From Clytia hemisphaerica (taxonomy: Eukaryota > Cnidaria > Hydrozoa > Leptothecata > Clytiidae), in contig CACVBU010000397.1 in the NCBI GenBank assembly GCA_902728285.1, forward strand, positions 675,223 through 739,222: 64,000 nucleotides of DNA, read 5' to 3'. The position numbers were made by a program, and so were the translations under genes. Each line of letters starts with the position of its first letter. The stretch's first letter is position 1. Below the pieces are notes generated by a model that was not told the origin of the DNA, did no database searches, and worked only from the letters and a program-made list of their open reading frames with translations. Shown one piece after another: positions 22,056 through 34,300 of the stretch.

Positions 22056-23334
22056 GCTTTTTTCCCAATCGCTCTGGCAGCCATCGAAAAATTGTTTTGT
22101 TCACGTCACCACCCGCCCTTGACTTACTGGTGCGATTAAAAAAAAACGGGAAATTTTTCGACCGCCCGCCCGCTCGCCCGCCTGCCCGCTCGCATGCATG
22201 CATGCATTTTTAACATACGTTGCGACGCGAACAAAGCAATTTTTGATGGCCGCCTATACCTTTATGACCCTCCTGACAGAAGAAATGAGAGTGAAATGAC
22301 ATGTCTCACCTGAACTGCATTTCTAGAAACAAGATTTATAGTTGTTTATGGATCGAACAAAGTCAAAGAAGGTCTTTGGAGGCTTTTTCCTTTTTTAAAC
22401 CCAGCATACGGATTAAAAACCAGCTTACTGAACTTTGTTATTGTTCTGCTCAAAAAAGCACAGGACAGGTCATCTTGGGTACTTTCAGACTTTTTCAAAT
22501 TCAAAATTGTCAAGTGGCCCAATAAAGTTTGGGCCGTACCATGGGTTATTGTAATGTGTAATTTGTTATTCAAAAGACTGTTGCCTTCTCCTTAAAGACT
22601 ATTAGGGAATGGAAGCCTCTGAAAAGGAAATTTTTGGAAGAAGGGGCTGGAAAACAATTATTTGATGCCGGGTTACAAGGAAAATTCCCTCTGGCAATTA
22701 GTCACACTAGGAAATCAAGCTTTCAGAAAAAACAACAATCAGTCATCTACAGGATGTAATTGCAACAACAAGGATGAGAGTTACCTGAATCAACTTCAAG
22801 TTCCCAAGACAATTTTAATTAAAACTTGAAAACTTAAAATAAGACTAAATGACCGATTGCAAATGTGCATCAGCCAGAATATAAACCAACCAAATTTTGT
22901 CATTCAACTCCAGAGACAGCGCTTCGATTTTTAAGGCCTTGTTTATACGCTAAAGTAAAAATAATTCCGCACATGTAAATGGGTCAGTGTTTGAGGTCCA
23001 GCAAAATTTCCTGGAAATACCCTATCCGGTGGTGCACGGATCTAGGTGGGTTCCATCTCCCCCGTAGATCTTTTTCTTGGGAAGTTAATCTTCAAATTAG
23101 TTTTCAAGGCTTTGCTCAAATCTTTTCATCTATGGCTCAAATTTTAGGCGATTTCTCATAGTTTTTGAAAATTATTATTTTTTCATGAATCCCTTTAGAA
23201 GTTTTGCGGCGCATTTGTTTGCTTGCGAGTCAAGTAAACAATATAGCGCTTTCGCAGCATTGATCTTTGATATGCATTTTGGCAGGACGCTAGTGTGACT
23301 AACTGTCTGAAAATCTTCAATGAACTCAACTCGA

Positions 23335-25448
23335 GTGTGTCAATGAGGTGAATTTTCTGGTCTGTAAAATTTATCAAATTTTGCGATTTTCATAATGAAG
23401 AGTATTGAGCTCAAATTTAAACGTATAAACAAGTTCAGAATATTGTGTAATTGATTTATTGTGAAAATATAACCTTTTAACTGAAGTTTAGGTTAAACTC
23501 TTTTGTTAAAACTGTCAAAAACCGCGAGTAAACGACCACTGGAAGTAAGGTCCCAAAATTGCTGTTTATCAAAAAAAGCAACGACTCGGCCGAGAGTTAA
23601 GGGTCAAAAACAACTGTTTAGGGTGGCCTGCACATAGGGGCACCTGATCTAGGGTCGGGGCTAATTTTATGGCTTAAATATTTTCTTCAGGAAGTTATTT
23701 TGTCAAAGGAATTTTCGAAGTCCAGACTTTGATCTCCTGTTATTCGAGATAGGGACCATAAAAAAATAGCCCCGACCCACGGTTCGGTCCGCAATTTATC
23801 TGGCTTTCAAGAAAATCTAAAATGGCTTTTTGATAGCCAATACAATCGCTGCATTTGCAGGTTTAATGGGCCCCATTACTCTGCTAAAGAAAATTCATAG
23901 GATTCGAGAAAACATCAAAATTACAGACCAGACAAAAAATTACGCAATGCCCTCTACAAGCCATTGTGATTGGCTGATCGGGAAAAAGACGTGAGATCTG
24001 ATTGGCGTAGAAAAAAGTGAATTTTTTTTAAGAAGGAGGCGGGGAGAAAAAAGAGGCGAAAATGTCTCAAAATGAACTTCAAAAATCAAGAAACTTGCTA
24101 AAATTGAAAGGAAAGAAATTAATTTTATTCTTCTTGTGAAGATTTTTATAGCTCATTCATAGGAGGGACTGGGGATGTATCTAAACTAGAAGGACTAGAC
24201 ATCAGATTTAGAAGAACGAGACAAGGTGACTTTTTGATACACAATGCACAATATATTTTAAACTTTCTGTAGCTCAGACATAAAAAATCCAGAAAAAAAT
24301 GACTCCAAAACCATCTGAAATCCATTTTTTCTACATCCTGAAGAAAAAGAAAGAATATAAATAAATCTAATATAAATCAGATTTTGTGTCATCAATCCAT
24401 AACTTAGAGATAAAACTTTCAGTGAGACAGGGATGGTTAGCATAAAAATACCCATCTTTTACTTCCATTCTCTTTATAAAGACCATAATAGCATAACATA
24501 GCATTTTAATCTACATTCTGCCAGAACAGGGATATTAGAAAATGAAAGAGCCTTAGCTCTTATGTAGGGAAATTAATATCTAAAGTGAGGAGAGTGAAGG
24601 GGGTTTAGCATTTGCCAGCAAATAATAATGAGCTGAGTCAGGCTGGATTCTCCATGAATTTCGACCAATTTTGAGGTGGTACCAAAACTCCTTCTTCAGT
24701 TGACAGTGAGAGAATTCTCTTGCTCTTGTCATCTGCGACTTGAATAATATCAAGAATCCACAATTAATAAAAGTTAACTAACCTTTGTTTTATTGCAGTT
24801 GAGCTCCAGCACGCATTTCAAATTCAAAAACATCTCAAAACTGAAGAAAGCTCGGTTTTTTCTTCTTCCCATCTTCTTCGTTCTTAAATTGCACCAACAT
24901 CATCATCATTGACAACACCAAAAAAAAATCTAAAGCTTTTTGGAGAATAAAATAAAGAATTGTAAACATCAAAGAAGTGAATAAAAATGAAAACTGAAGC
25001 TATAACTCTGGGCAAAAATAATGCCCTTCCAATAAACTTGTGCATCCAAAATACAGTTAAAATTACTAAGAAGTGTTTCCTGATTATAAATCATAATTCT
25101 TTGAAAGAAAATACATTTTGACTCTGTTAAATGAAAATAATACCAGTATGCAACATTTAGAAAAAGAAAATATCAGAGTCCTTCCCCTCTCAGAAAAAAA
25201 GATTTCAATGATTTCGAAAGATCGAGTGACAAACAACATTTTCCAGACTGTCCAGATTGAACGTACTTACTAAAATAAATTGTTTCAAAACATTCGAAAA
25301 CATTTGCGCGCTCGTGTGAACAGTAAAAAACATTCGATTTTCAAAGCGCTGTTTACATTTGAAAATTCGAATGTATTTTCGGCGTAAAGCTCTGTTTAGA
25401 CTTAAACACGGAAAAAACTACAGACTCGCAAAATTCACCTCATTGATT
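23335..25448. mobile_element. ~2.1-kb insertion in copy 2 with short TIRs
   Basis: Copy 1 runs straight through the site (near 15275). In copy 2 the segment opens TCAATGAGGTGAATTTTCTG and closes with the near-inverse CGCAAAATTCACCTCATTGA; about 24 of 28 bases pair. CTCGAG occurs on both flanks. No transposase is recognised. Near 23650-23785, a pair of TCGGGGCTA/TAGCCCCGA blocks forms an internal hairpin. The rest is AT-rich with no supportable ORF. Confidence 0.7.
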
Positions 25449-25937
25449 TCCTCGAGAAGAAGAGCCTCTCTTGACCCCCTGCCCCTTTCAGAAAATCTGA
25501 AAAATGAACAAAAACCCTTGGAAAATCTTACGCTGCAGGTTCACCCTTCAGATATGTTTCATGTATAGGAGACATACAATGTGTAAAATTCCCGTCAAAG
25601 AGTTACCTCCCCCATCTTGGTGTTTTTGAGATTTAGAAACTTGATAGCCTGAATAGTAAGTTTTAATGAGAGATCTTTAAATTTGAATTGAATTAGATTT
25701 GAATTATCAGTTTGAATGGAGAGCTTAATACAATCGTTGGATTTCTAAACCTTTTGAAGAAAATTAAAATTTTGGGTAACTCTTCAACAAGAATTTTATA
25801 CACGATTAGCAGACCCTATATCAAAACATATCAGAGGGAATGCTTGCAGTCTAGGAAAACTAAGCTCAGACCCCCTGGAACAATCCTGGCTGGGCTTAGT
25901 TGGGCAGGGGGCACTGAATTTGATGGCCAACAAGGAA

Positions 25938-26500
25938 GTGTAGCTGAAGTTAAAAAGTGGACTTCATCAGGTATGAATGTTTGGTAAATTTGGGACCTTG
26001 TCAGAAAGAAAAATATTTCTCATTATCATCCTGATAAATTGAAAAAGTATCTAAAAGAAGAGGAAAAATTGTTTTGCAATTCGAAGGTTAAGGTAAAATA
26101 TTTTGCCAATTTTAAATAAAGATATTGTACCGCAGACAAAAAATTTTCAATTTTATGAGCTTTAATTTTGAGTAATTAGTAGTCGCCTACCATTAAGATA
26201 TTCAGCCCTCATGTTAAATGATGAGATTTCAGCTCCCCCAAGTACATAAGGTACCGCCAAATATTTGAAACATATTTGTAGCAGATGACTTTCCTCCATA
26301 ACGTTTTGGTTATTTAATTCTAGTCTGTAAATTATATGGGTAATAAGTAGTCCAATTCGGGTACCCCTACCTTTTAGGAACACCCAAGTCCAATGTAGCG
26401 GTACCTGGAACTCTTTAATGTTGACACTTTTTTTCAAGACCTTGAGCATGATTGAAATTATAATTAACTTTTAGAGAATTTAATGGGCAAAAAAAGTAAT
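25938..26500. other. Intergenic, nothing recognised
   Basis: No supported gene or repeat. The 95-codon minus-strand ORF at 26162-26449 has no recognisable domain. Confidence 0.4.
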
Positions 26501-26519
26501 ACTGAAAAAACAAATACTA

Positions 26520-26960
26520 CACATCAAGTGTAAAGACAGTCCTTAATTCAAGATTCTGCTTATGTTGAGGTGGATTATGAATAAAAGATTTCTGACAGAG
26601 GGAAGACTTATCATAGCCATTAAGATCTTCCACCATATCCTCTATTCTATGCCAGATCTTAAGGCTGGGTAGGTTCATGACTCGTAAATGTACTTTTTAT
26701 GCATGGTTTCTATAACCACCTGTGGCCCTAAGTTAGACATTTTCAATTGTATCAGAGTGTTTGATCACCCATGGAGACTAGACTGCTTGTGAGTACTCAA
26801 AGTGAGGTCTCACAAATGCTATGAATAGTGTACCAAACATCTCAGGAGAAAGGAAGTCAAAGCTTCTATTAATCAATCCAACGATCAAGTCAGCGTTCTT
26901 GATCTTGGTGCAGATGGATCTACATAATGACTCCAAAAATAGCACATGATTTACCTGATA
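26520..26960 (-). pseudogene. Non-LTR retrotransposon (CR1/L2-like) reverse transcriptase C-terminal remnant
   Basis: Conceptual minus-strand translation gives KIKNADLIVGLINRSFDF, then LFIAFVRPHFEYSQAVWSPW, then HSDTIENVQLRAT, followed by interrupted sequence ending near SLPSVRNLLF. LVRPHLEYAxxVWSP followed by IENVQRRAT is the hallmark C-terminal reverse transcriptase/thumb region of CR1/L2/jockey-type LINE ORF2. Two or more in-frame stops interrupt the second half, so this is a dead fragment. Confidence 0.8.
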
Positions 26961-27342
26961 GTAGACCCGTGTCCACTAATCTAATTTTTATATTACTGGG
27001 CTTTTCAAAAAGAATGTGCCTAAAAGTACATATGCAATCATTAGATTGCAAAAACCAATAATATGAAATAGCCTAAGCGTTGAAAAATTGTTTTTGTTGT
27101 TGTATGTAATGTTTTTTTCTCGCTATTTTATGGAGTCCAAATGATATCGTGAATTGCAAAGGGTCTATTAAGAGGGCTCTTTATGTTTTTATATTTTTTT
27201 CTTTGCATAGAGGAACAAGAACTATCAACAACTATCAGCTTCAAGCCAATCAATACTCAGAATTATTATTATGCCTTTATAGTACTTAATTTGACTAATT
27301 TAATTCAACTTTCATAATTATTAGACACCAATCTACATAAAA

Positions 27343-27906
27343 ATGCAACGAAAAAGGGTTTTTCATTGTATTGCTGCAATGGATTCAAAAAGAGGTATTG
27401 GAAAAAACAATGATTTACCATGGCATCTACCAAATGAATATAAACATTTTGTGCGCACCTCAAAATTTGTTTTAAACCCTGAGAAACAAAATGCTGTGAT
27501 TCTTGGCAAAAATACTTGGTTTTCAGTACCAGAAAAATTTTGTCCATTGAAAGGCCGTTTGAATGTCGTGATTAGTAGCACCTTGAATACTGGAGATTTA
27601 CCAGAAAGTGTTAAGCTATGTAGATCATTGCCAGATGCTGTTGATTTGCTCAGCAGTGAATCATATGATAACAAAATCGAAGAAATTTTTATTATTGGTG
27701 GAGCAAGTTTATATAAAGAAGGAATGGAATCAGAATCATGCAAACGAATCTATATAACCAAAATTGATGGTGATTTTGAATGCGACGTTTTTTATCCAGA
27801 ATTTGACACTGAAGTTTACAAAGAAATCACTTTGGATAATGTTTCCCAGGAAATTCAAGAAGAGAAAGGTATCAAGTATACTTTCCATGTATATGAGAAG
27901 CCTTGA
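27343..27906 (+). CDS. DHFR: Dihydrofolate reductase
   Basis: Intronless ORF of 187 residues, the usual size of animal DHFR. The enzyme reduces dihydrofolate to tetrahydrofolate with NADPH in the cytosol, supplying one-carbon units for thymidylate and purine synthesis. Key features: the Met20-loop equivalent DSKRGIGKNNDLPWHLP (residues 14-30), the acidic active-site Glu in NEYKHF (about residue 32), the NADPH-binding VILGKNTWFSVPEKF (52-66), PLKGRLNVVIS (68-78), the glycine pair in IFIIGGASLYKE (115-126), and the C-terminal EEKGIKYTFHVYEKP found in animal enzymes. The ATG at 27343 gives a normal short N-terminus. Vertebrate DHFR genes have several introns, so the single exon here is either ancestral loss or retroposition; every key residue I can check is intact. 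The channel gene starts ~445 bp downstream on the same strand. Confidence 0.97.
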   Translation: MQRKRVFHCIAAMDSKRGIGKNNDLPWHLPNEYKHFVRTSKFVLNPEKQNAVILGKNTWFSVPEKFCPLKGRLNVVISSTLNTGDLPESVKLCRSLPDAVDLLSSESYDNKIEEIFIIGGASLYKEGMESESCKRIYITKIDGDFECDVFYPEFDTEVYKEITLDNVSQEIQEEKGIKYTFHVYEKP

Positions 27907-28350
27907 AAAGAATTGTACCGATATTGGTTGATATTGAGAAGGACAAACCCTTCAATAATTTTAACTGCATCATTTCTAGTTACCCTATTAACATGCATTT
28001 GCTGGTAATAATTTTAATGATGTCTTAGATATAAAATGAATTTAGGTTTATTCACTTTTCTAGAATATCATTATTCTAATTATGATAAATTCTTTAACTG
28101 TAAAGCATGTAGGATATAAAAAAAGATAGTTAAATATAGAGTAAGTAATATCATTAAGCTTTTTGAATATTTTTTTGTTTTTTAAAGTTTTCCAATGGTT
28201 CTGTTGAACTTATTGCTTGTCAATAGTCAGTCCGGAATTTATATTTTAACAACAAATCAAAATGGTGTCATTTTTAATGGTTCATTATTTTTTTCAATTT
28301 AGCAACTAAAACTAAAAAAATAAGAAATCTATTTGAAAAGAACAAAAACA
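27907..28350. other. DHFR 3' flank and channel gene promoter region
   Basis: AT-rich spacer of ~445 bp between two same-strand genes. No AATAAA polyadenylation signal or clear promoter motif was found. It must hold the 3' UTR of DHFR and the 5' UTR of the channel gene. Confidence 0.4.
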
Positions 28351-31300
28351 ATGTCAACAACATACTTCCCATCAATGTTTATCATATTGGCTTTGATATT
28401 TTTTCAACAAAAATTGGTCATGTCTTCAGATTGCACAAGTCGTGGTACCAACTGTACTTCATGTTTAAGCGACGGACATTGTGGATTCTGTGACTCCTGC
28501 GGTGATTACTGCCATCAGTCAAAAACATTACATTCTTTTGAGAATTGTACGCATTGCGCTCAATGTGTACCTGGAACATTATCTGGACCAAAGAAAGGAC
28601 ATACTTGCAGACATGAGTGGTATACAAATTAACCCGTTTTATGCATTATAGTTTCAAAGGCACCACCCTTGGGTCAGTTCTAAAATCTCAGACATATTTT
28701 TTAGAACTTGGTGCATACAGTATCAACCTAGTTTTTGTTAAGTGTTATATTATGAAATTGGGAAATTTTAATAGAAAGATACTCTATTTTGGTCTTCAAA
28801 GGAAAATTTTTCCAAAAACTATAGTTGTCTACAGTTGTACATAAAATTAGTTATATCTGTACAAAATTGATACTTTTATACCATATTTATACCTTTTAAT
28901 TTTTACAGGTATTATTATGAGAAATGTCCTGAAGTGGTTAGTGTCAAGAAAACAGTTTATGTTGGAATAGCTTTGTATTTGGTCAATTTACATTCTGTTG
29001 ATATGAAGGGTGGCACATTTCATGCAGATTTCTATCTTTATTTTAAAGGTATATAAATGTTTTTTTCATAAGAATATCCAGAATTTTGAAATCTTTTTGA
29101 GTTTTAAATGTCTGAAAATCTTCTCATTTTCACCATTTTGTGAATATTTTTGTGCAATTTCCTAAGAAATTGGGTGTTTCAGAGTCTGCGAAGCCTTGAA
29201 TATTCTAAAGTCGAGACAATCCATAACCTGTCTTAAATAAAAATATTTTTTGTTCATTGTTTAAATGCTTTTGTATGTGATAGCTTTTAACTTTTAGTTC
29301 CACCTGGTCAAACTCTATACACGAAACAGAAATGCAAAAATATTGGTTTGAATGGAGCCTGTTTTGATCTTGTTAATGCAGCAGGAGCAGCGGAGGTAAA
29401 GTGAAAATGATTAAGTCATAATTTTGTATTACTTGTTAGCTTAGTCTTTGGTACTTTAATTACACTCTGACAAAATAGGGATTTATCTCTAGTCAAGTTT
29501 CCTCTTTTGTCCCTGATTATATTCTCAACTTCAGTTGAGTTAGAATCTGAGAATGTATGTCTGAGTGTCTGTCTGTGTGTATGTCCCAAAATTTTGGGGC
29601 AGCCTGGAGACTTCAAAAATTGTTCGATTTGGCTGAAATTTGGCACACTTGTTCCTTGGGTGAATATCTGGGGGTGTTTTTTTCATTTTTTCAAAAATTC
29701 TGATTTTTGGGGCCTGGGGACGAGTTTTCGCCAAAACGAGGATAAAACTTTGGGGCAACCTGGAGACTTCAAAAATTGTTCGATTTGGCTGAAATTTTGC
29801 ACACTTGTTCCTTGGGCGAATATCTGGGGGTGTTTTTTTCATTTTTCAAAAATTTTGATTTTTGGGGCCTGGGGACGAGCTTTTCGCCAAAACGAGGCTA
29901 AAACTTTGGGGCAGCCTGGAGACTTCAAAAATTGTTCGATCTGGCTGAAATTTTGCACACTTGTTTCTTGGGTGAATATCTGGTGGTGTTTTTTTTCATT
30001 TTTTGAAAATTTTGATTTTTGGGGCCTGGGGACGAGTTTTTCGCCAAAACGAGGCTAAAACTTTGGAGCAGCCTGGAAACTTCAAAAATTGTTCGATTTG
30101 GCTAAAATTTTGCACACTTGTTCCTTGGGTGAATATCTTTTTTCGATTTTTGGAAATTTTGATTCTTGGGGCCTGGGGACGAGTTTTTCGCCAAAACGAG
30201 GCTAAAACTTAAGGGCAGCCTGGAGATTTCAAAAATTGTTCGATTTGGCTGAAATTTTGCACACTTGTTCCTTGGGTGAATATCTGGGGGTGCTTTTTGC
30301 ATTTTTCAAAAATTTAGATTTTTGGGGCCTAGGGACGAGTTTTTTGCCAAAACGAGGCTAAAGCTTTGGAGCAGCCAAAATGGTCGGATTTGGTTGAAAT
30401 TTGGCACACTTGTTCATTGGGTAAATATCTGGGGGTCTACAATTGGGCCTATGAATAATTTGAAGCCACTGAAGTTGAGCCCAGTGCGTTGCGCACGTTC
30501 GACTATCTGGCAGAGTCACAAAATCAGTTTAAACTAAAATCATTAACGAATTATCTGATAGGACTTAATTTTGGGGAATTTTGACAAAAAATTGAATAAC
30601 TAGAAGAGTAACTGATTATGGGAATCGATTTTTTATTTGATGCTATTAAAGAGGGAAATCATTTTCTCAAAAATAATTCACAATTTATAATTTCAATCGA
30701 GAAATCGTACTCGAAGAAAGGAGCTGTTCAACCATCATGTTTTATGTACTATATTTTATTTTATATTACCATGGCTACAGGTTTCATTGCACGAAGGAAA
30801 ATACTTCAGAGTGAAAGGAAAATTCAATTTTGCTGCTGATCTTGCAAACTTCCCGTAAGTAATTCAATTCCAAATTTTTCTTTTGTTTCATTCATGTAAT
30901 AAACACATCATTATCTTCATATTCGTGAATTTTGGAAGCAAGCATAGTTTCATCATAAACATGACCACATATTAGCGATACCTGTATGGTGTGACGCATA
31001 GAATGCACCCCCTTGAGCTTAGGGGGGGGTCAAAGAATAATGGGGGCTAGCTTGCTAGGGGGGCTGAGTGTTGTGTAATAGAACTGGGGGCAGAGCTGGT
31101 AGGTTGAAGATATTTTAAATTATGTTAAAAATCTATGTTGTGGGGAAATTTTTTTGGGGAATGTGGGGGCTATGTTTCTAGAATTTAGCCGGGGGCTATT
31201 TTCCTTAACCCCCTAAAAATGCTGTGAGCTGGACCCCTCTGCACACTATGCCTGATGATTTTTGGCTCATAAATGATGGGAAATATCCTATAAAGCATTA

Positions 31301-34300
31301 CTATTATTAATCTATTTTCAGTTGGTACATAAAGTAAAGAACCTAACGTCCTAAATAGTTACAGCCTGTAAACCGTTACTAACAAAATCCAACATTTATA
31401 AAAATATTCAAAAATACCTACCACAATTTACATATTTGGCAGGTACAAAAATCGTTTGGCAACATTTTTAATTTGCCCCTAAATGTATTAAACGTTGCAG
31501 AGCTTTTCACAGAGAGACGATCCCAAATGAGGGAGCCAACAAAACTTAAAGGTTGTAAGCCAAACTTAACTCTGTTAGCTGGAGGTAACATAAGTTGCTC
31601 TCTCCGTCTAAGTTTATAAGGCATGTTTAGTTTTTTAAGAGTTTTATAAATTTCCTCATATCTTGGATGTTTTCCATCAATACTCAAGGTTACGTTTTTC
31701 TATGCTTCTACTTAAATGTTACAATCTAAATTTGTTTGGCGAATCCCGTTATGAAAAGAATTTCTTACATGGAACAAAATTTGAGATTTTGAAAGTCCAT
31801 TATCATAAGACCCCTGGGTAAAAATTGAAATTTAATTATATGTGGATGGCAAGTAACGCTTTGTGTTTTATTTTCTTCTTTCTTCTTCTTCTTTCTTTCT
31901 CATTTCTTCCTTTTTTCCTTTTTTTTTCCAAATTGTGCAACAGAACAAAATGTATCCTATCTTATCTTTTTGACCTGCCACCAAAGTAAAAAATCATCTT
32001 TGCCATATAAAATAGAAATCAACGTGCGAAAATTCTCTACAATGATTTCACAATTTTTGAAATGTAAAATCTCAAGAAATAATATTTTTCGACAAGTTTT
32101 ATTTCAAAATGTAATCTTATCTCTTCGCCACAGGAAACCTCGTGGTTGATGCATTTAAAGTGGGAGCGTCATTTTTTATTGGGTGTTGGGTTTTACCACC
32201 CTTACCTCACTTACACGTTTTTTTATAAGAACATTCAGATGTTCTTAAAATTTTGCTCACAGAGCATTTTTTTGGTAGGTACCATAAAAGAAAATCCTTT
32301 AAGTTGTCAGAAAAAACCCTAGAAACGTGAAAGCAATGTGAAATCGATCCTGCTTCTGCTTTATTTTATTTAAATAGAAAAAAATCATAGAAGTCAAGCA
32401 AGTCAACGAGGCTGTTGAAATTGACCTCAATAAAATTTCGAAAATTTATAAACGGGGGGTCCTGATAATAATGTGTGGTCCGAATTTGTTTTTCGAGAAT
32501 TAATAATCGGGAGGACGTTTATTCAGGACCTTAGAGTAATTTCTTTTTAGGCTTAGGTATAACTATTTTCCTCACGTAAGGGTTCAATGGGGGCTTATAT
32601 GTAATATTATAAAAATCGAAAAGATCTTCTTCTGGAGCTGTAACGAAACTTTTTGTTTTCCAAGTTTTCTTTGTTTGAAACCATTGCTACGTGCGTCTTG
32701 TGATATCAATGAGCCAGGCAAAATAAGCTCTAGAGCAGCCAAAATTCAAGCTTTAAAATTTCGTCATTTACTTATTTCCATCGTTACGACGACGTTGAGA
32801 CGGATAAAGAGGCGCCCTTTATGGATCTGGGTTTATGGGCTCGAAATATAGCAAGAACGGAGGGTTCAGACCCTTAAAGGGACATAAAAGTACTGACGAA
32901 ATTTGTAAACAAACCGTATGCAGCGGGATACAAAATCAAAACAAATGTCACATGTCAAAATAAAAAATAAAAACAAATATGGCCGATTTTGATTGTTTCA
33001 ATTGTTTTACAAGTTTGTTTTGGACACAAGATTTTAATTGTTGTCTTTAATGGCATGTGGTTCGCGCAGTGTTTATATTTTGCTACTTTTATGTCCCTTT
33101 ATGATCAAAATTTCTTTTCTTTTTAACCAAAGTTTTGATAATCAGACATTGAAGATTGAAGTTCAAGATATGGAGATGACAGCCAAAGAACTAAGATGGC
33201 GCCTTTTGGAGGTAATTTAATCACATTCGGCTTTAAATGTCGTTGAATCAACATCCTTAATCAATTATCTGCGATATGATCATAACATTGCTCCCTATCG
33301 GATCAATTTTGGTTAAAAATGAGCGATACAAGTGCTTTAGGCTCTTTTTTGTTTGAAGATCTGCAATGTAGCTCAAAGAGAGAAAGTCGTTCTGGACAAT
33401 TTTCAACGAAATTTGTTCTAGATTTTCGGAAGAAGATTTCCTCTTTTTTCCGTGGTAATTAGTTCGTTGGATTTGGGAGTAATTATTCCATTTAAACTAT
33501 GATAACTTTCCCTACTTATGAACTATAATCAATTTACACTATTAATTTTTGCTAAAAAATTTTAAAATTTTCTTAGGACATTTTTGCTCAGCTTTGTGGG
33601 CTCTACCACGTAGTGCAGGTCTTTTTTGTTATAAAGATCACCCACCATCACATCCACTGGAAGTTTAATGTTGCGGGAATAACATCATTGAATTTCGTAA
33701 AAATAAGTATTTTTTTAGCTATTCATGCAACAAGAAACCAAATTGAGATTTATTCTTTCAACAATTTTTCCCAATTTTTTTTTCTTTTTTATAGTCTACC
33801 GTTGATCAAGACCGTCCATTCAAATTCAAGAGTGGAATTTCACCGACATTGAATTACACAGGGTGGGTCTTTGACCCTTATTCATGGACTCAAATTGTAT
33901 ATGAAAGGTACTCATTCTTTTTCATCCTTTCTTCAAGGGTACACGTTTTTTTATAAGAAAAAACTATATAAGAAAATAAGGCTTCGATGGCCAAAATGTT
34001 AAGAACAAGTTAAGAACATCTTAAGGCTTTATGGACTCTAAATCGCCGGATTTCTTAGGAAAATGGTTAAAAATGGTCAAAAAAGGTTAAAAAATGGCGA
34101 AAATAAGAATATGTTTTTAAGAACATTTTTAGGCTTAAAACTCGAAAAGTTAAGAACATCCCAAGGCTTTAAAAATTTGGGATGTTCTTATAAAAAAACG
34201 TGTAACCAATTTTATAGCAACTGGATCAAACAACATGGAAAGAAATTTGTCAACAAATTATTGACCGTTTTCTTATAATAAAGCTCTATTTTTAAAAAGT

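Larger units (their letters stand above)
18168..25937. repeat. Long duplicated sequence, copy 2, expanded by insertions
   Basis: Homologous to 12885-15755 but ~7.8 kb long because it contains three insertions absent from copy 1: 19321-20746, 20799-22055 and about 23335-25448. Copy 1 therefore provides the empty site for each. The last ~490 bp (25449-25937) realign with 15280-15755, and similarity ends just after GATGGCCAACAAG in both. Confidence 0.88.

Noticed and set aside
28351-28627. Stand-alone secreted cysteine-rich peptide, possibly toxin-like
   Set aside because: The ORF has a good donor at 28619, and the phase joins cleanly to the channel exons, giving HEWYYYEKCP. It is the N-terminal module of the channel gene.
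29507-30302. ORFs of up to 183 codons on both strands
   Set aside because: They follow the 155-bp tandem repeat. Peptides repeat with the DNA unit and contain no domain, and the region lies in an intron.
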